A stretch of DNA of 64,000 nucleotides from JAKALX01 sp964508715. Its GTDB lineage: Bacteria > Chloroflexota > Dehalococcoidia > Tepidiformales > Tepidiformaceae. Position 1 is the first letter of the stretch. Each line of letters opens with the position of its first letter. The stretch covers positions 1-64,000 of the forward strand of contig CAZDUX010000013.1 of assembly GCA_964508715.1 (NCBI GenBank). Reading direction: 5' to 3'. Below are positions 49,976-58,718 of this stretch, in pieces. The notes beneath the pieces are model-generated. The model was not told where the DNA came from and did not search any database. It saw only the letters and a list, made by a program, of their open reading frames with translations. The position numbers and the translations under genes are program-made.

Positions 49976-51201
49976 AGGCGCTCGGCCACCCGGTCCAATA
50001 TCGCCCATCCCACCGCGTACTTGCTCTGCAGCGGGAACTCCTCCACTCGCCCATCGTCGTGGAAGATCATGACCTCGTTTGTTTCCGTCCCGAATCCCGA
50101 TCCCGCTGCCGTCACGTCGTTCGCAACGATGAAGTGCAGCCGCTTCGACACCAGCTTCTTCTTTGCGTATTCCGCCAGGTTCTGCGTTTCGGCCGCGAAA
50201 CCCACGCGCACGCCCCCGCCCGGGAGTGTCGCCAGGATGTCCGGGTTCTGCACCAGCCTCAGCGTGAACTCGTCGTCGCTCCCCGTCTTCTTGATCTTGT
50301 GGTCCGCTGCAGTCTCCGGCCGGAAATCCGCCGGCGCCGCCGACATGATGATCGCATCCGAGTCGCGCGTCGCCTCCTGCAATGCGGCGAGCATCTCCGC
50401 CACGCTCTGTACGTCGGCCCGCTTGATACCGTATGGCGTCTCCAGGGCAATCGGCCCGGCGATGACGGTCACCTCGGCTCCCCGGTCGCGTGCAGCCTCG
50501 GCAATGGCGAATCCCATCTTCCCGGTGGACCGGTTACCGACATAACGCACGGGATCGATGGGCTCCTGCGTCGGCCCCGCGCTCACGACGATCTTCCGGC
50601 CCGCGAGGTCGCCGCTCCGTTTCCCCAGCAGCTGCCGCAGCGCCGCGACGATCTCCAGCGGCTCGGCCATCCGCCCGGCGCCCATGCGCCCCGTCGCGAG
50701 GCGCCCTTCCTTCGGACCGGCGAACGCCACGCCCCGCGAGCGCAGCGTTTCGCAGTTCGCCTGCGTCGCCGCGTGCGCCCACATCTGCGAGTCCATCGCC
50801 GGGGCCACGAGCACGGGGGCGGTCGTCGCCAGCGCGGTCAGCGTCACCATGTCCGGCGTACGCCCGCTCGCCAGGTTCGCGATGCAATCGGCCGTCGCGG
50901 GCGCGATCACGAGCGCGTCCGCCCGCCGCGCCACCTCGACGTGCGCCTCCGGCTCGCGGGCGGTGAACATATCCACGACCACGTCGCGCCCGCTCAGCGA
51001 CTGGAACGTCAGCGGTGTCACGAACTGCGTCGCTGCCGGGGTCATCACCACTTCCACATCCGCCCCGGCCTGTCGCAGCTTCGAGCACAGATCCGCCGCC
51101 TTGAAGGCCGCGATCGACCCTGTCACCCCGAGCGCGATCCGCTTCCCCGACAAGGGTAGATCCGGGTTCGGCGATGACTGCTGCTTGGGCTCCTGGTCCA
51201 C
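49939..51201 (-). CDS. coaBC: Bifunctional CoaBC, phosphopantothenoylcysteine synthetase/decarboxylase
   Basis: A 420-residue CoA-biosynthesis enzyme. The CoaC flavodoxin-like half (about 18-195) has VTGSIAAFKAADL, HVEVARRADALVIAPATAD (active His) and PAMDSQMWAH. The CoaB half has SAGPTQEPIDPVRYVGNRSTGKMG and the dimer motif ADHKIKK. Two usual CoaC residues differ: PAMN reads PAMD, and the ACG-type Cys segment reads LATGRMGAGRMAEP with Thr. The last dozen residues are encoded by the heptamer repeat and are unlike the family. Sits downstream of coaX on the same strand. Confidence 0.92.
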   Translation of the reverse strand: MDQEPKQQSSPNPDLPLSGKRIALGVTGSIAAFKAADLCSKLRQAGADVEVVMTPAATQFVTPLTFQSLSGRDVVVDMFTAREPEAHVEVARRADALVIAPATADCIANLASGRTPDMVTLTALATTAPVLVAPAMDSQMWAHAATQANCETLRSRGVAFAGPKEGRLATGRMGAGRMAEPLEIVAALRQLLGKRSGDLAGRKIVVSAGPTQEPIDPVRYVGNRSTGKMGFAIAEAARDRGAEVTVIAGPIALETPYGIKRADVQSVAEMLAALQEATRDSDAIIMSAAPADFRPETAADHKIKKTGSDDEFTLRLVQNPDILATLPGGGVRVGFAAETQNLAEYAKKKLVSKRLHFIVANDVTAAGSGFGTETNEVMIFHDDGRVEEFPLQSKYAVGWAILDRVAERLIRDSQFVIHNS

Positions 51202-51216
51202 TTGACGACCTCAATC

Positions 51217-51244
51217 GTGAATCGTGAATCGTGAATCGTGAATT
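51217..51244 (+). repeat. Four-unit heptanucleotide array, GTGAATC
   Basis: Three exact GTGAATC units plus GTGAATT, with a partial unit before them. It fills the 44-base gap between the coaX stop and the coaBC start. Together with 49906-49975 it brackets the coaBC gene. Confidence 0.9.
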
Positions 51245-51245
51245 C

Positions 51246-52010
51246 TCACGAGTTGAGTTCGTAAATGAGCCGCAACCCCGTGAGCGTAAGGTTCGAATCC
51301 ACCACGTCGATGCAGGTCGTCTCATTGGCAATCGTTGTCGCCAGCCCGCCCGTTGCAACGACTTTCACGTCACCCGTGAGCTCTGCCTTGAACCGCGCGA
51401 CCAGCCCCTCGACGAGGCCAACGTATCCGAACAGGATCCCCGATTGCATCGCGTGGATCGTGTTCTTGCCGATGGACACTGGCGGGCGCTCGAGTTGCAC
51501 CCGGTAGAGCATCGCTGCCCGGCTGAAAAGTGCCTCGCTTGCAATCCCGATGCCTGGCGCGATGGCGCCGCCCAGGTAGTCGCCCTGTTCGTTCACCGCA
51601 TCGAATACCGTCGCCGTCCCGAAATCCACCACGATCACGGGCGCCCCGTACTGCTTGATCGCCGCCACCGCGTCGATGATCCGGTCCGCGCCGAGCTGCT
51701 TCGGGTTGTCGTAGAGAATCCGCACACCCGTTCGCAGCCCGTGGCCCACGAGGAGTGGTTCGATCCCGAAGTACTTGCGGCAGACCGTCTCGAACGTCGG
51801 GATGAGCGGCGGCACATCGCAGCCGATAATGCACGCCGTCACGTCCTTCGGGGTCGTGTTCCCGGTCGCCAGCAGCGACAGCATGAGCACACCGTACTCA
51901 TCAGGCAGCTTCTCCTGCTCGACGCCGATACGGTAGGTCGCAGCGAGCGTCTCGCCGTCGAAGAGGCCGATATGGATGGAAGTGTTCCCGATATCCAGGG
52001 CAAGGAGCAT
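51246..52010 (-). CDS. coaX: Type III pantothenate kinase
   Basis: A 254-residue ASKHA-fold kinase that carries out the first step of CoA synthesis. The nucleotide-binding Asp is in LLALDIGNTSIHIGLF, the substrate and catalytic region is LGADRIIDAVAA and VVDFGTATVFDAV, and GGAIAPGIGIASEAL plus VATGGLA complete the fold. Type III enzymes need a monovalent cation and resist CoA feedback. It precedes coaBC (44-base gap), so the two first steps' genes are adjacent. Confidence 0.96.
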   Translation of the reverse strand: MLLALDIGNTSIHIGLFDGETLAATYRIGVEQEKLPDEYGVLMLSLLATGNTTPKDVTACIIGCDVPPLIPTFETVCRKYFGIEPLLVGHGLRTGVRILYDNPKQLGADRIIDAVAAIKQYGAPVIVVDFGTATVFDAVNEQGDYLGGAIAPGIGIASEALFSRAAMLYRVQLERPPVSIGKNTIHAMQSGILFGYVGLVEGLVARFKAELTGDVKVVATGGLATTIANETTCIDVVDSNLTLTGLRLIYELNS

Positions 52011-52150
52011 GACGCCGAACCGCCAAACCGTGCTTCGGGGCCGGTAGCGGTCCCCTGCGCGAGGAAGTGTAATGCCCTGTCACGAACAACGCGACGAACC
52101 GCGCCCCCGTATCGGCTATCCTTTCGCCCACACCATCCAGCGAGGCCCCC

Positions 52151-53083
52151 ATGCCCAACATCCACTTCGGCGTCACCGTCCCCCAGATCAAGCGCACATG
52201 GGAGGAATGCCGCGCTGCCGCCCTCGACTTCGAAGCGATGGGCTACGACTCGCTCTGGGTCTGCGACCACCTCTACGGCCCCCAATCCCCCCAGATCCCC
52301 ATCCTCGAAGCCTGGTCGCTCATCGCTGCCCTCGCTGCGGTTACCACGAAGACCGAGCTCGGAACCCTCGTCACCCCCGCTGGCATGCGCAATCCCGCCC
52401 AGCTCGGCAAGGTCATCGCCACCGTCGATAACATCGCCGGCGGCCGCGTCATCCCGGGCCTCGGCGCCGGCTGGATGCCACGTGAGTTCACCGACTTCGG
52501 AGTCGCCTTCCTCCCCACCGGCGGGCGCCTGAAGCAGCTCAGCGAGACCGTTACCCTGCTCAAGCGTATGTGGTCCGAACCGTCCGTCACCATGGAAGGC
52601 ACGTTCGTTCAGGCCACCAACCTCGTGTGCGAACCGAAACCCGTCCGCACACCGCCCATCCTCATCGGTGGCGCCGGCGAGAAGGTCACCCTCCGGCTTG
52701 CCGCCCGGGAGGCAGCCATCTGGAACAACATGGCCGTCCACCAGGCTTCCCTGCCGCGCAAGATCGAGATCCTGAAGGACCACGCCTCGGCTATCGGCCG
52801 CCCCTTCGAGGAGATCACCGTTAGCCAGCAGTGCCTGGTCACCATCGTCCCCGATGAAGCCAGCGCCGGCCCGATGATTGAGACCGCGAAGAAGATCTTC
52901 GGCGGGCACATGGGCGATCCCACGGGCCCGCTTGCCATCGCCGGTAGCCCCGAGACCGTTCGTTCGCAGATCCAAAAGCACATCGACCTCGGCTGCACGA
53001 TGTTCGTCATCGAGTTCCTCGGCCGCGATACGCGCGAACCTGCCGCCCTCTTCGCCGAAACCGTCATCCCCCACTTCAAGTGA
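52151..53083 (+). CDS. LLM-class (luciferase-like) F420-dependent oxidoreductase
   Basis: A 310-residue TIM-barrel flavin/F420 oxidoreductase. It starts MPNIHFGVTVPQIKRTWEEC and shows AALDFEAMGYDSLWVCDHLYG, LGTLVTPAGMRNPAQLGKVIATVD (short piece VTPAGMRNPAQLGK) and GRVIPGLGAGW. The AGSPETVRSQIQKHIDLGC segment is typical of F420-using members. Whether FMN or F420 is used cannot be settled here. GCGAGG stands a few bases before the ATG. Divergent from coaX. Confidence 0.9.
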   Translation: MPNIHFGVTVPQIKRTWEECRAAALDFEAMGYDSLWVCDHLYGPQSPQIPILEAWSLIAALAAVTTKTELGTLVTPAGMRNPAQLGKVIATVDNIAGGRVIPGLGAGWMPREFTDFGVAFLPTGGRLKQLSETVTLLKRMWSEPSVTMEGTFVQATNLVCEPKPVRTPPILIGGAGEKVTLRLAAREAAIWNNMAVHQASLPRKIEILKDHASAIGRPFEEITVSQQCLVTIVPDEASAGPMIETAKKIFGGHMGDPTGPLAIAGSPETVRSQIQKHIDLGCTMFVIEFLGRDTREPAALFAETVIPHFK

Positions 53084-53176
53084 TCGGGACCCCGCAGATC
53101 AGGGAATGGCGTTTTCACGCTGATTGCTGATCTCCGGGACGCCCTCGTGTCATCGTGGTTCAAACAGGAGAGTCTG

Positions 53177-54115
53177 ATGAGCAGTTCCCACGTCCCCGTC
53201 CATGCTGAGATTCCCCCGCCTCGTATCGAGGAGGTGAGCCCCGGCATCTTCGCCTATATCCAGCTCGATGGGAGCTGGTTCCTCAATAACGCCGGCATGG
53301 TTGAAGGCTCGCGAAACGCAACCGTCATCGACTCCACCGGCACCGAAGCCCGCGCCCGCGCTTTCCACGCCGCCGTCCGCAAAGTCACTTCGAAGCCGAT
53401 CTCCACGCTCGTCAACACCCATTCCCACGGCGACCACACCCACGGCAACTTCGTTTTCGCCCCCGAGACGGCAATCGTTTCGAGTGAAAAGTGCCGCCAG
53501 GAGATCATCGCTGCGGGCCACGCCGGCTACGCCCTCTTCCCGATGATCGATTTCGGCGACTGCCCGGTCACGCCGCCAACCATCACCTTCGAAGAACGCC
53601 TCAGCCTCTACGTCGACGACCTCGAGATCCAGCTCATCTTTGTCGGCCCCGCCCACACCACGAACGATGTCGTCGCCTGGATCCCCGGGCGCAAGCTCCT
53701 CTTCACGGGCGATGTCATCTTCAACGGTGGGACGCCATTCGCCCTCGGTGGCTCAGTTGCTGGCTGGCTCGAAGCGCTTGGCCGTATCGAAGCCCTTGGC
53801 GCCGAGACCATCATCCCTGGCCATGGCGAGGTCTGCGGCCCCGAGGTTATCGATGAAGTACGCGCCTACCTGCAGTTCGTCCGTGGGTCAGCGAAAAAGG
53901 GCATGGAGGCCGGTATCGAGCCCCTCGAGCTTGCTCGCGAACTCGACCTTGGCCGCTTCAAGACCCTCCACGATGCCGAGCGCCTCGTCCCCAACCTTCA
54001 CCGTGCCTACAGCGAGGCCCGTGGCGAACGCTGGGGCGCCCCGCTCGATGTCGCACGCATGTTCCGTGAGATGTACATCTTCAATGGCAACAAGCCACTC
54101 CGCTGCCTCGCCTGA
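53177..54115 (+). CDS. Metallo-beta-lactamase-fold hydrolase
   Basis: A 312-residue hydrolase; ATG at 53177 follows AGGAGAG. The zinc-binding motif is NTHSHGDHTHGN (H-x-H-x-D-H), then the second His in GPAHTTND, Asp in LLFTGDVIFNGG and His in IIPGHGEV. The C-terminal 80 residues are helical (VRAYLQFVRGSAKKGMEAG). No signal peptide. Close to MBL proteins of the SDSA1/alkyl-sulfatase-like and cyclase-like groups; substrate unknown. Confidence 0.9.
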   Translation: MSSSHVPVHAEIPPPRIEEVSPGIFAYIQLDGSWFLNNAGMVEGSRNATVIDSTGTEARARAFHAAVRKVTSKPISTLVNTHSHGDHTHGNFVFAPETAIVSSEKCRQEIIAAGHAGYALFPMIDFGDCPVTPPTITFEERLSLYVDDLEIQLIFVGPAHTTNDVVAWIPGRKLLFTGDVIFNGGTPFALGGSVAGWLEALGRIEALGAETIIPGHGEVCGPEVIDEVRAYLQFVRGSAKKGMEAGIEPLELARELDLGRFKTLHDAERLVPNLHRAYSEARGERWGAPLDVARMFREMYIFNGNKPLRCLA

Positions 54116-54137
54116 ACCGTTGCCAGCCTGGGAATGC

Positions 54138-54170
54138 GAGTTGCGAGCCAGCCACGGCCGCTCGTAACTC
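54138..54170. terminator. Stem-loop between convergent genes
   Basis: GAGTTGCGAG pairs with CTCGTAACTC (10 bp with one G-T pair) across a 13-base loop. It overlaps the end of the DedA gene and lies 22 bases past the hydrolase gene. No T-run. Confidence 0.5.
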
Positions 54171-54765
54171 AGGCCGTGCGCCGCATCCGCACGAGCCGCC
54201 ACGTCGCCGGCCCGAATGAGACGATGCCCGCGCACACGAATAGCACGAGCAGCGCCTTCTCCAGGTTCCCTACCACGCCACCGAGTGCATACCCCGCACC
54301 CGTCAGCGAAAGCACCCAGAGCGCCCCACCGGTGATGTTGAATGCCAGGAAGCGCCGCTGGGGCATCCTTGCTGCCCCCGCCACCATTGGTGCGAACGTG
54401 CGCAGGAAGCCGATGAACCGCGCGGCCACAATCGTCTTCCCGCCATGCCGCTCATAGAACCGCTCCGCCTTGAGGAGATGTGCGCGTTTGAAGATCCGCC
54501 CCTCTTCCTTGCGGAAAAGCAGCGGCCCGGCCCGCCGTCCGATCACATACCCGGTCGCATCGCCGAGGATCGCCGCCAGGATGAGCAGGGGCAGCAACCA
54601 CCAGAGCGAGAGCGCCCCGCGTTGGGCGGCCAGCCCCGCCGTGATCAGCAGTGTGTCCCCCGGCAGAAAAATGCCGACCAGGAGTCCCGTCTCCGCGAAG
54701 ATCATCGCGAAGAGCCCCGGATAGCCAACCGCGTGCACCAATGCTTCGATATCGATCGAGGGCAT
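54169..54765 (-). CDS. DedA-family membrane protein
   Basis: A 198-residue polytopic membrane protein of the DedA/DTA (SNARE-associated) family. Diagnostic parts are GLLVGIFLPGDTLLITAG, the ILGDATGYVIGRRAG segment and FYERHGGKTIVAARFIGFLRTFAPMVAG (short piece ARFIGFLRTFAPMVAG, with the essential Arg). Members translocate polyprenyl or phosphatidyl lipids across the membrane and support proton-motive force. Single gene. Confidence 0.95.
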   Translation of the reverse strand: MPSIDIEALVHAVGYPGLFAMIFAETGLLVGIFLPGDTLLITAGLAAQRGALSLWWLLPLLILAAILGDATGYVIGRRAGPLLFRKEEGRIFKRAHLLKAERFYERHGGKTIVAARFIGFLRTFAPMVAGAARMPQRRFLAFNITGGALWVLSLTGAGYALGGVVGNLEKALLVLFVCAGIVSFGPATWRLVRMRRTA

Positions 54766-54863
54766 GAATCCAGCGTACTCCCACTCTGCATAATCGGCAT
54801 GGGACCTCGGCCCTCTGAGGGAGAAAGGCGCAAACCTCCCGAAAACGCTCTACGCTGGTCTCC

Positions 54864-55703
54864 ATGCGTATCTTCGTTGCCGGGGCCGCCGGCGTTATCG
54901 GCCGCCAACTTCTCCCCCTCCTCACATCCGCAGGCCACGATGTGATGGGCACCACCCGCTCGCAGGCACGGACCGATCTCATCGCACGGACCGGGGCGCG
55001 CCCACTCGTCATCGACGTGTACGACCGCGACAACCTCAACAACACCCTCGCTGAGTTTCAGCCCGAGGTCGTCATCCACCAGCTCACCGACCTGGCAACC
55101 TTCGATCTCGCAGCCAATACCCGCGTGCGCGTCGAGGGAACCCGGAACCTCGTCGATGCTGCTATCGCCGCCGGCGCCCGCCGTGTCATCGCCCAGTCCA
55201 TCTCCTGGGTTTGTGTCGCCGGCGAGGGCCTCTCTACCGAAGAGGATCCTCTCGACCTCAACGCGACCGGACCGCGCCTCACCACGATCCAGGGTGTCCA
55301 GGCCCTCGAAACCGCAGTCCGCGATCTCCCCGAGTGGATTGTCCAGCGCTACGGCTCACTCTATGGCCCCGGCACGGCACTCGAAAAGGACAGCCCTCGC
55401 GCCCAACGAGCTCGTGAAGGCAAGCTCACCGCCAACGACGCGGTGACCTCCTTCCTGCATGTCGAAGATGCCGGTCGTGCCGCCGCCGCTGCCCTTGCGT
55501 GGCCTTCTGGTATCTACAACATCGTCGATGATGAGCCGGCCAGTGCGAAGGAATGGATGCCCGCCTTCGCCGCCTGGGTAGGCGCCCCGCCGCCCGAACT
55601 CGTCACCGGCTCCAACCCCTGGGAACGTGGCGCCTCGAACGCGAAGGCCAGGAGAGCCGGCTGGCTCCCGAAATACCCAACCTGGCGTGACACCTGGAAA
55701 TAG
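54864..55703 (+). CDS. NAD-dependent epimerase/dehydratase-type extended SDR
   Basis: A 279-residue Rossmann protein starting MRIFVAGAAGVIGRQLLP (G-x-x-G-x-x-G). VIHQLTDLATFD and RVEGTRNLVDAA are typical of extended SDRs of the NmrA/epimerase area. A clear catalytic Y-x-x-x-K is not evident; YGSLYGPG occupies that region. Substrate unknown. TACGCT stands 7 bases before the ATG, suggesting a leaderless transcript. Convergent with the small DinB-fold gene. Confidence 0.82.
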   Translation: MRIFVAGAAGVIGRQLLPLLTSAGHDVMGTTRSQARTDLIARTGARPLVIDVYDRDNLNNTLAEFQPEVVIHQLTDLATFDLAANTRVRVEGTRNLVDAAIAAGARRVIAQSISWVCVAGEGLSTEEDPLDLNATGPRLTTIQGVQALETAVRDLPEWIVQRYGSLYGPGTALEKDSPRAQRAREGKLTANDAVTSFLHVEDAGRAAAAALAWPSGIYNIVDDEPASAKEWMPAFAAWVGAPPPELVTGSNPWERGASNAKARRAGWLPKYPTWRDTWK

Positions 55704-55747
55704 GTGGTTACGGCGGCCGCTGACCCCCACCTGGCGCTGATCACCGG

Positions 55748-56209
55748 TCAACCGGTACTGGCGCGCACCAGCGCACGCGTGAGTTTCGCCTCCCCTTCAT
55801 GTTCGGCCGCGTGAATTGCAGCCTGCAGGAGCACCCGCCTCCCTGGCACCGGGCCCAGCCGTGGATGGACGACGGTCATATCGAGTGCCGACCCCGGCAG
55901 CGCCTCGAGCGCCGCGCGCATCCTGGTCACGAGTGTTTCATGGGCCGAACGCACACCATCCGCCGTTTCCTGGTCCAGGCGGAACTCCTCCTCTCGTTGC
56001 CAGCTATACGGCTGCCCGGCGAACGTGTGCAGCACGTTCCGCTCTGCATTCGCCAGGACATGCTTCGCGACCACGAGCAACGAGTTCCCGCCCTCTACGG
56101 GCCTTTGCCGGCCCGCCACGTCATCGAGCCCGCGCAGGCACGCCACCACCTGTGCCAGCGCCTCGCACGTCACCCGGAAATACATCCCGATCTCGTCGTC
56201 CATACGCAT
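55748..56209 (-). CDS. DinB-superfamily protein (second copy in window)
   Basis: A 153-residue DinB/DUF664-fold protein. It has HVLANAERNVLHTFAGQPYSW as helix 2 and a terminal AIHAAEHEGEAKLTRALV, with His residues (VAKH, LH, AAEH) as probable metal ligands. TATAGT lies 5 bases before the ATG at 56209, suggesting a leaderless message; ATG at 56203 is another possible start. Low similarity to the first DinB-fold protein at 4447. Function unknown. Confidence 0.7.
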   Translation of the reverse strand: MRMDDEIGMYFRVTCEALAQVVACLRGLDDVAGRQRPVEGGNSLLVVAKHVLANAERNVLHTFAGQPYSWQREEEFRLDQETADGVRSAHETLVTRMRAALEALPGSALDMTVVHPRLGPVPGRRVLLQAAIHAAEHEGEAKLTRALVRASTG

Positions 56210-56335
56210 CTACGACTATAAACCGGACCGCTGTGCAGTTCGGGGTTCGCCACCCCGTTAGCCTCCTGGGATGAGCCCCCGAGCCGCGTTCGAGCGCGTA
56301 CACTACCGCCAGTACGCGCGGAGGGAATCCCAGCC

Positions 56336-57556
56336 ATGCCCGCTCTCGATGGTGTTCGTGTCCTCGACCTCACCCAGTACGAGGCCGGAACGAGTTGCAC
56401 CCAGTACCTCGCCTGGTTCGGTGCCGACGTTGTCAAGGTTGAACAGCCCGGCAAAGGCGACCCCGGCCGCCTCACCGATGGCGAGGGTAAGGACTCGCTC
56501 TACTTCCTATCCTTCAATCACAACAAGCGAAGCGTGGCCATCAACCTCGCCGATCCACGTGGCCGTGACCTCTTCCTCCAGCTCCTCCCCGGGTTCGATG
56601 TCGTCACCGAGAACTTCACCCTCGGCACAATGGAGAAGCTGGGCCTTGGCTACGATGTCCTGAGCGCGGCCAACCCCCGGGTCATCTATGGCACTATCAA
56701 GGGCTTTGGTTCCAGCGGCCCTCGCTCGGAGTACAAGTGCTTCGACTGGGTGGCCCAGGCAGCGGGCGGTGCCTTCAGCGTCACCGGCGAGCCCGGTGGC
56801 CCGCCCATCAAGCCGGGCGCCACGGTCGCCGACACCGGTTCCGGCATGCACCTTGCGATGGGCATCCTCGCCGCTCTCTACCAGCGCGATCGTACCGGCC
56901 GGGGGCAGATGGTCGAAATCGCGATGCAGGAGACCGTCGCGAACTACATGCGTATGCCGATGTCCACGCGCGAACGCTGGCCCGGCGTGGTTGCGCGCAA
57001 GGGCTCGGGGGCTTCCGGTATGCCTGCCACCGGCCTCTACCCCTGCGCCCCCGGCGGGCCGAACGATTACGTCTACATCCACATCGTTACCCAGCGGATG
57101 TGGGACAGCCTCACCATCGCTATCGACCGCCCCGAGATGCAGGCCGACGATCGCTTCTCCACCCTCATGGGCCGTGCATCTCACAGCAACGAGATCGTCC
57201 AGGCCATCTCCGAATGGACGATGCAACGCACGAAATGGGAAGCGATGGAACTCCTCGCCGAGGGTGGCGTACCCTGTTCCGCCGTCTTCGACACCGAAGA
57301 CGTTCTCAATGATCCCCACCTTCGTGCCCGGAACATGATCCGCACCATCAACCATCCCGTCCGTGGCGAATGGGAGATGCTGGGCCCACCCATCCACCTT
57401 GGCGAGAGCGAGGTCGAGATGACACCGGCCCCGCTTCTCGGCGAGCACACCGCCGAAGTTCTTGCCGCCGAGCTTGGCATCGCTCCCGCCGCATTGGACC
57501 AACTCGCGGCGGAGGGGATTATCGGCGCTCCCCGCCAGCCAGCCGTAACCGCCTGA
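56336..57556 (+). CDS. CaiB/BaiF-type (family III) CoA transferase
   Basis: A 406-residue CoA transferase with GGAGGGAATC before its ATG. Typical blocks are LDGVRVLDLTQYEAG, PGKGDPGR, NHNKRSVAINLADPRGRDLFLQL (short piece NHNKRSVAINL), NPRVIYGTIKGFG and the catalytic Asp in ATVADTGSGMHLAMGILAALY. Family III enzymes move CoA between acids (formyl-CoA, carnitine-CoA, bile acid or others). The donor and acceptor cannot be named. The next gene starts on its stop codon (TGATG). Confidence 0.93.
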   Translation: MPALDGVRVLDLTQYEAGTSCTQYLAWFGADVVKVEQPGKGDPGRLTDGEGKDSLYFLSFNHNKRSVAINLADPRGRDLFLQLLPGFDVVTENFTLGTMEKLGLGYDVLSAANPRVIYGTIKGFGSSGPRSEYKCFDWVAQAAGGAFSVTGEPGGPPIKPGATVADTGSGMHLAMGILAALYQRDRTGRGQMVEIAMQETVANYMRMPMSTRERWPGVVARKGSGASGMPATGLYPCAPGGPNDYVYIHIVTQRMWDSLTIAIDRPEMQADDRFSTLMGRASHSNEIVQAISEWTMQRTKWEAMELLAEGGVPCSAVFDTEDVLNDPHLRARNMIRTINHPVRGEWEMLGPPIHLGESEVEMTPAPLLGEHTAEVLAAELGIAPAALDQLAAEGIIGAPRQPAVTA

Positions 57557-58695
57557 TGCGGAGGCTCGCCTGGTACCTGGTGGTGGTACTCACCACCATC
57601 GGCGGAGTCGTCCTGGGCCTCTCTCTCCTCCTTGCCCGGGCGTTGCGGATCCATGCCCTCGATCCCCGCCCCGACCACGAGCCGGACCTCCGCGATCTCC
57701 TCGTCGCCGAGATGGGCGATGGCCGCATCGTCCTTCGCCCGGGCAGCCGCCGGGTCCGCATCGACCCCGCCGTTCCCGGTATATGGGGAATCGAGAGCGA
57801 CACAGGCTACGATCGTGTGGGCCCGGTCATTGAAGTCCGGCCCGACGGCAGCGCCGTCCGCGAGTTCATCCCGGTCCAGGGTGTTATCCGTCCGGGCGAC
57901 CGTGTCCGCCTCGACAGCTTCGCCCACCCGGCCGACCCTGCCGAGGCACACGGCATCGAGTTCGAAGAGGTGCTCATCCCGGCTCCCCTTGGCAGCTACC
58001 CCGCCTGGCAACTCGGCGCCCCTCTCGGCACCTGGGCGATCTTCGTGCATGGCAAAGGCGCCGGACGCCGCGAGGCGCTCCGCGTCCTTCCTGCCGTCCA
58101 CGGGTCCGGGGTCCCATGCCTGGTTATTACCTACCGCAATGACCCCGAGGCAGGCTTGGATCCCTCTGGCCGGTACCACTACGGTGCCCGGGAGTGGGAG
58201 GATCTCGAAGCAGCCGTCTCCTACGCCATCCAGCATGGCGCCAACGGCGTCGTCATCTTCGGCTACAGCATGGGCGGCGGCATCAGCATGAGCTTCATGC
58301 GCCGCTCACCGCTCGCCGAGCACGTTCGCGGGCTCGTCCTCGATGCGCCAATGCTCCACTTCGAAAGAACAGTTGCCTACGGGGCCGGGAACAGCCGTGT
58401 ACCGGTGAAATTCCTCGCCATCTCCAACCGCGTCTCTGGCCGTCTCTTCAACCTCCGCTGGTCCGAACTCGATTACCTGGCCGAAACCGGTCATCTTCGT
58501 GCTCCCATCCTCCTCTTCCACGGCGATGAAGACACCATCGTCCCGGTCGAAACCTCAGACGCCCTTGCCGGCGCTATCCCCGAACTGATCACCTACGTCC
58601 GTGTCCCCGGCGCCGGCCACGTCCGTGCCTGGAACACCGACCAATCCGGCTACGAACAGGCCATACGCGACTTCCTGGCGAGAATCGTTCGCTAG
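57556..58695 (+). CDS. Membrane-anchored alpha/beta hydrolase
   Basis: A 379-residue protein. A hydrophobic N-terminal segment (YLVVVLTTIGGVVLGLSLLLA, residues 7-27) anchors a hydrolase domain on the outer or inner face. Nucleophile Ser is in IFGYSMGGGISM, the acid in LFHGDEDTIVP and the His in GAGHVRAWN. The long lead-in (about 30-160) of beta-strand type precedes the catalytic domain, as in BAAT/serine aminopeptidase-like hydrolases. One-base overlap with the CoA transferase gene implies linked expression, but the functional link is unclear. Confidence 0.85.
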   Translation: MRRLAWYLVVVLTTIGGVVLGLSLLLARALRIHALDPRPDHEPDLRDLLVAEMGDGRIVLRPGSRRVRIDPAVPGIWGIESDTGYDRVGPVIEVRPDGSAVREFIPVQGVIRPGDRVRLDSFAHPADPAEAHGIEFEEVLIPAPLGSYPAWQLGAPLGTWAIFVHGKGAGRREALRVLPAVHGSGVPCLVITYRNDPEAGLDPSGRYHYGAREWEDLEAAVSYAIQHGANGVVIFGYSMGGGISMSFMRRSPLAEHVRGLVLDAPMLHFERTVAYGAGNSRVPVKFLAISNRVSGRLFNLRWSELDYLAETGHLRAPILLFHGDEDTIVPVETSDALAGAIPELITYVRVPGAGHVRAWNTDQSGYEQAIRDFLARIVR

Positions 58696-58718
58696 GTTTG
58701 GGCTGCTCCCTGGGTGCA

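Noticed and set aside
51270..51305. GGTTCGAATCC-like T-loop, possible tRNA
   Set aside because: The 5-base stem does not pair (TAAGG against CCACC) and the segment lies inside coaX as antisense, with no acceptor stem or other arms.
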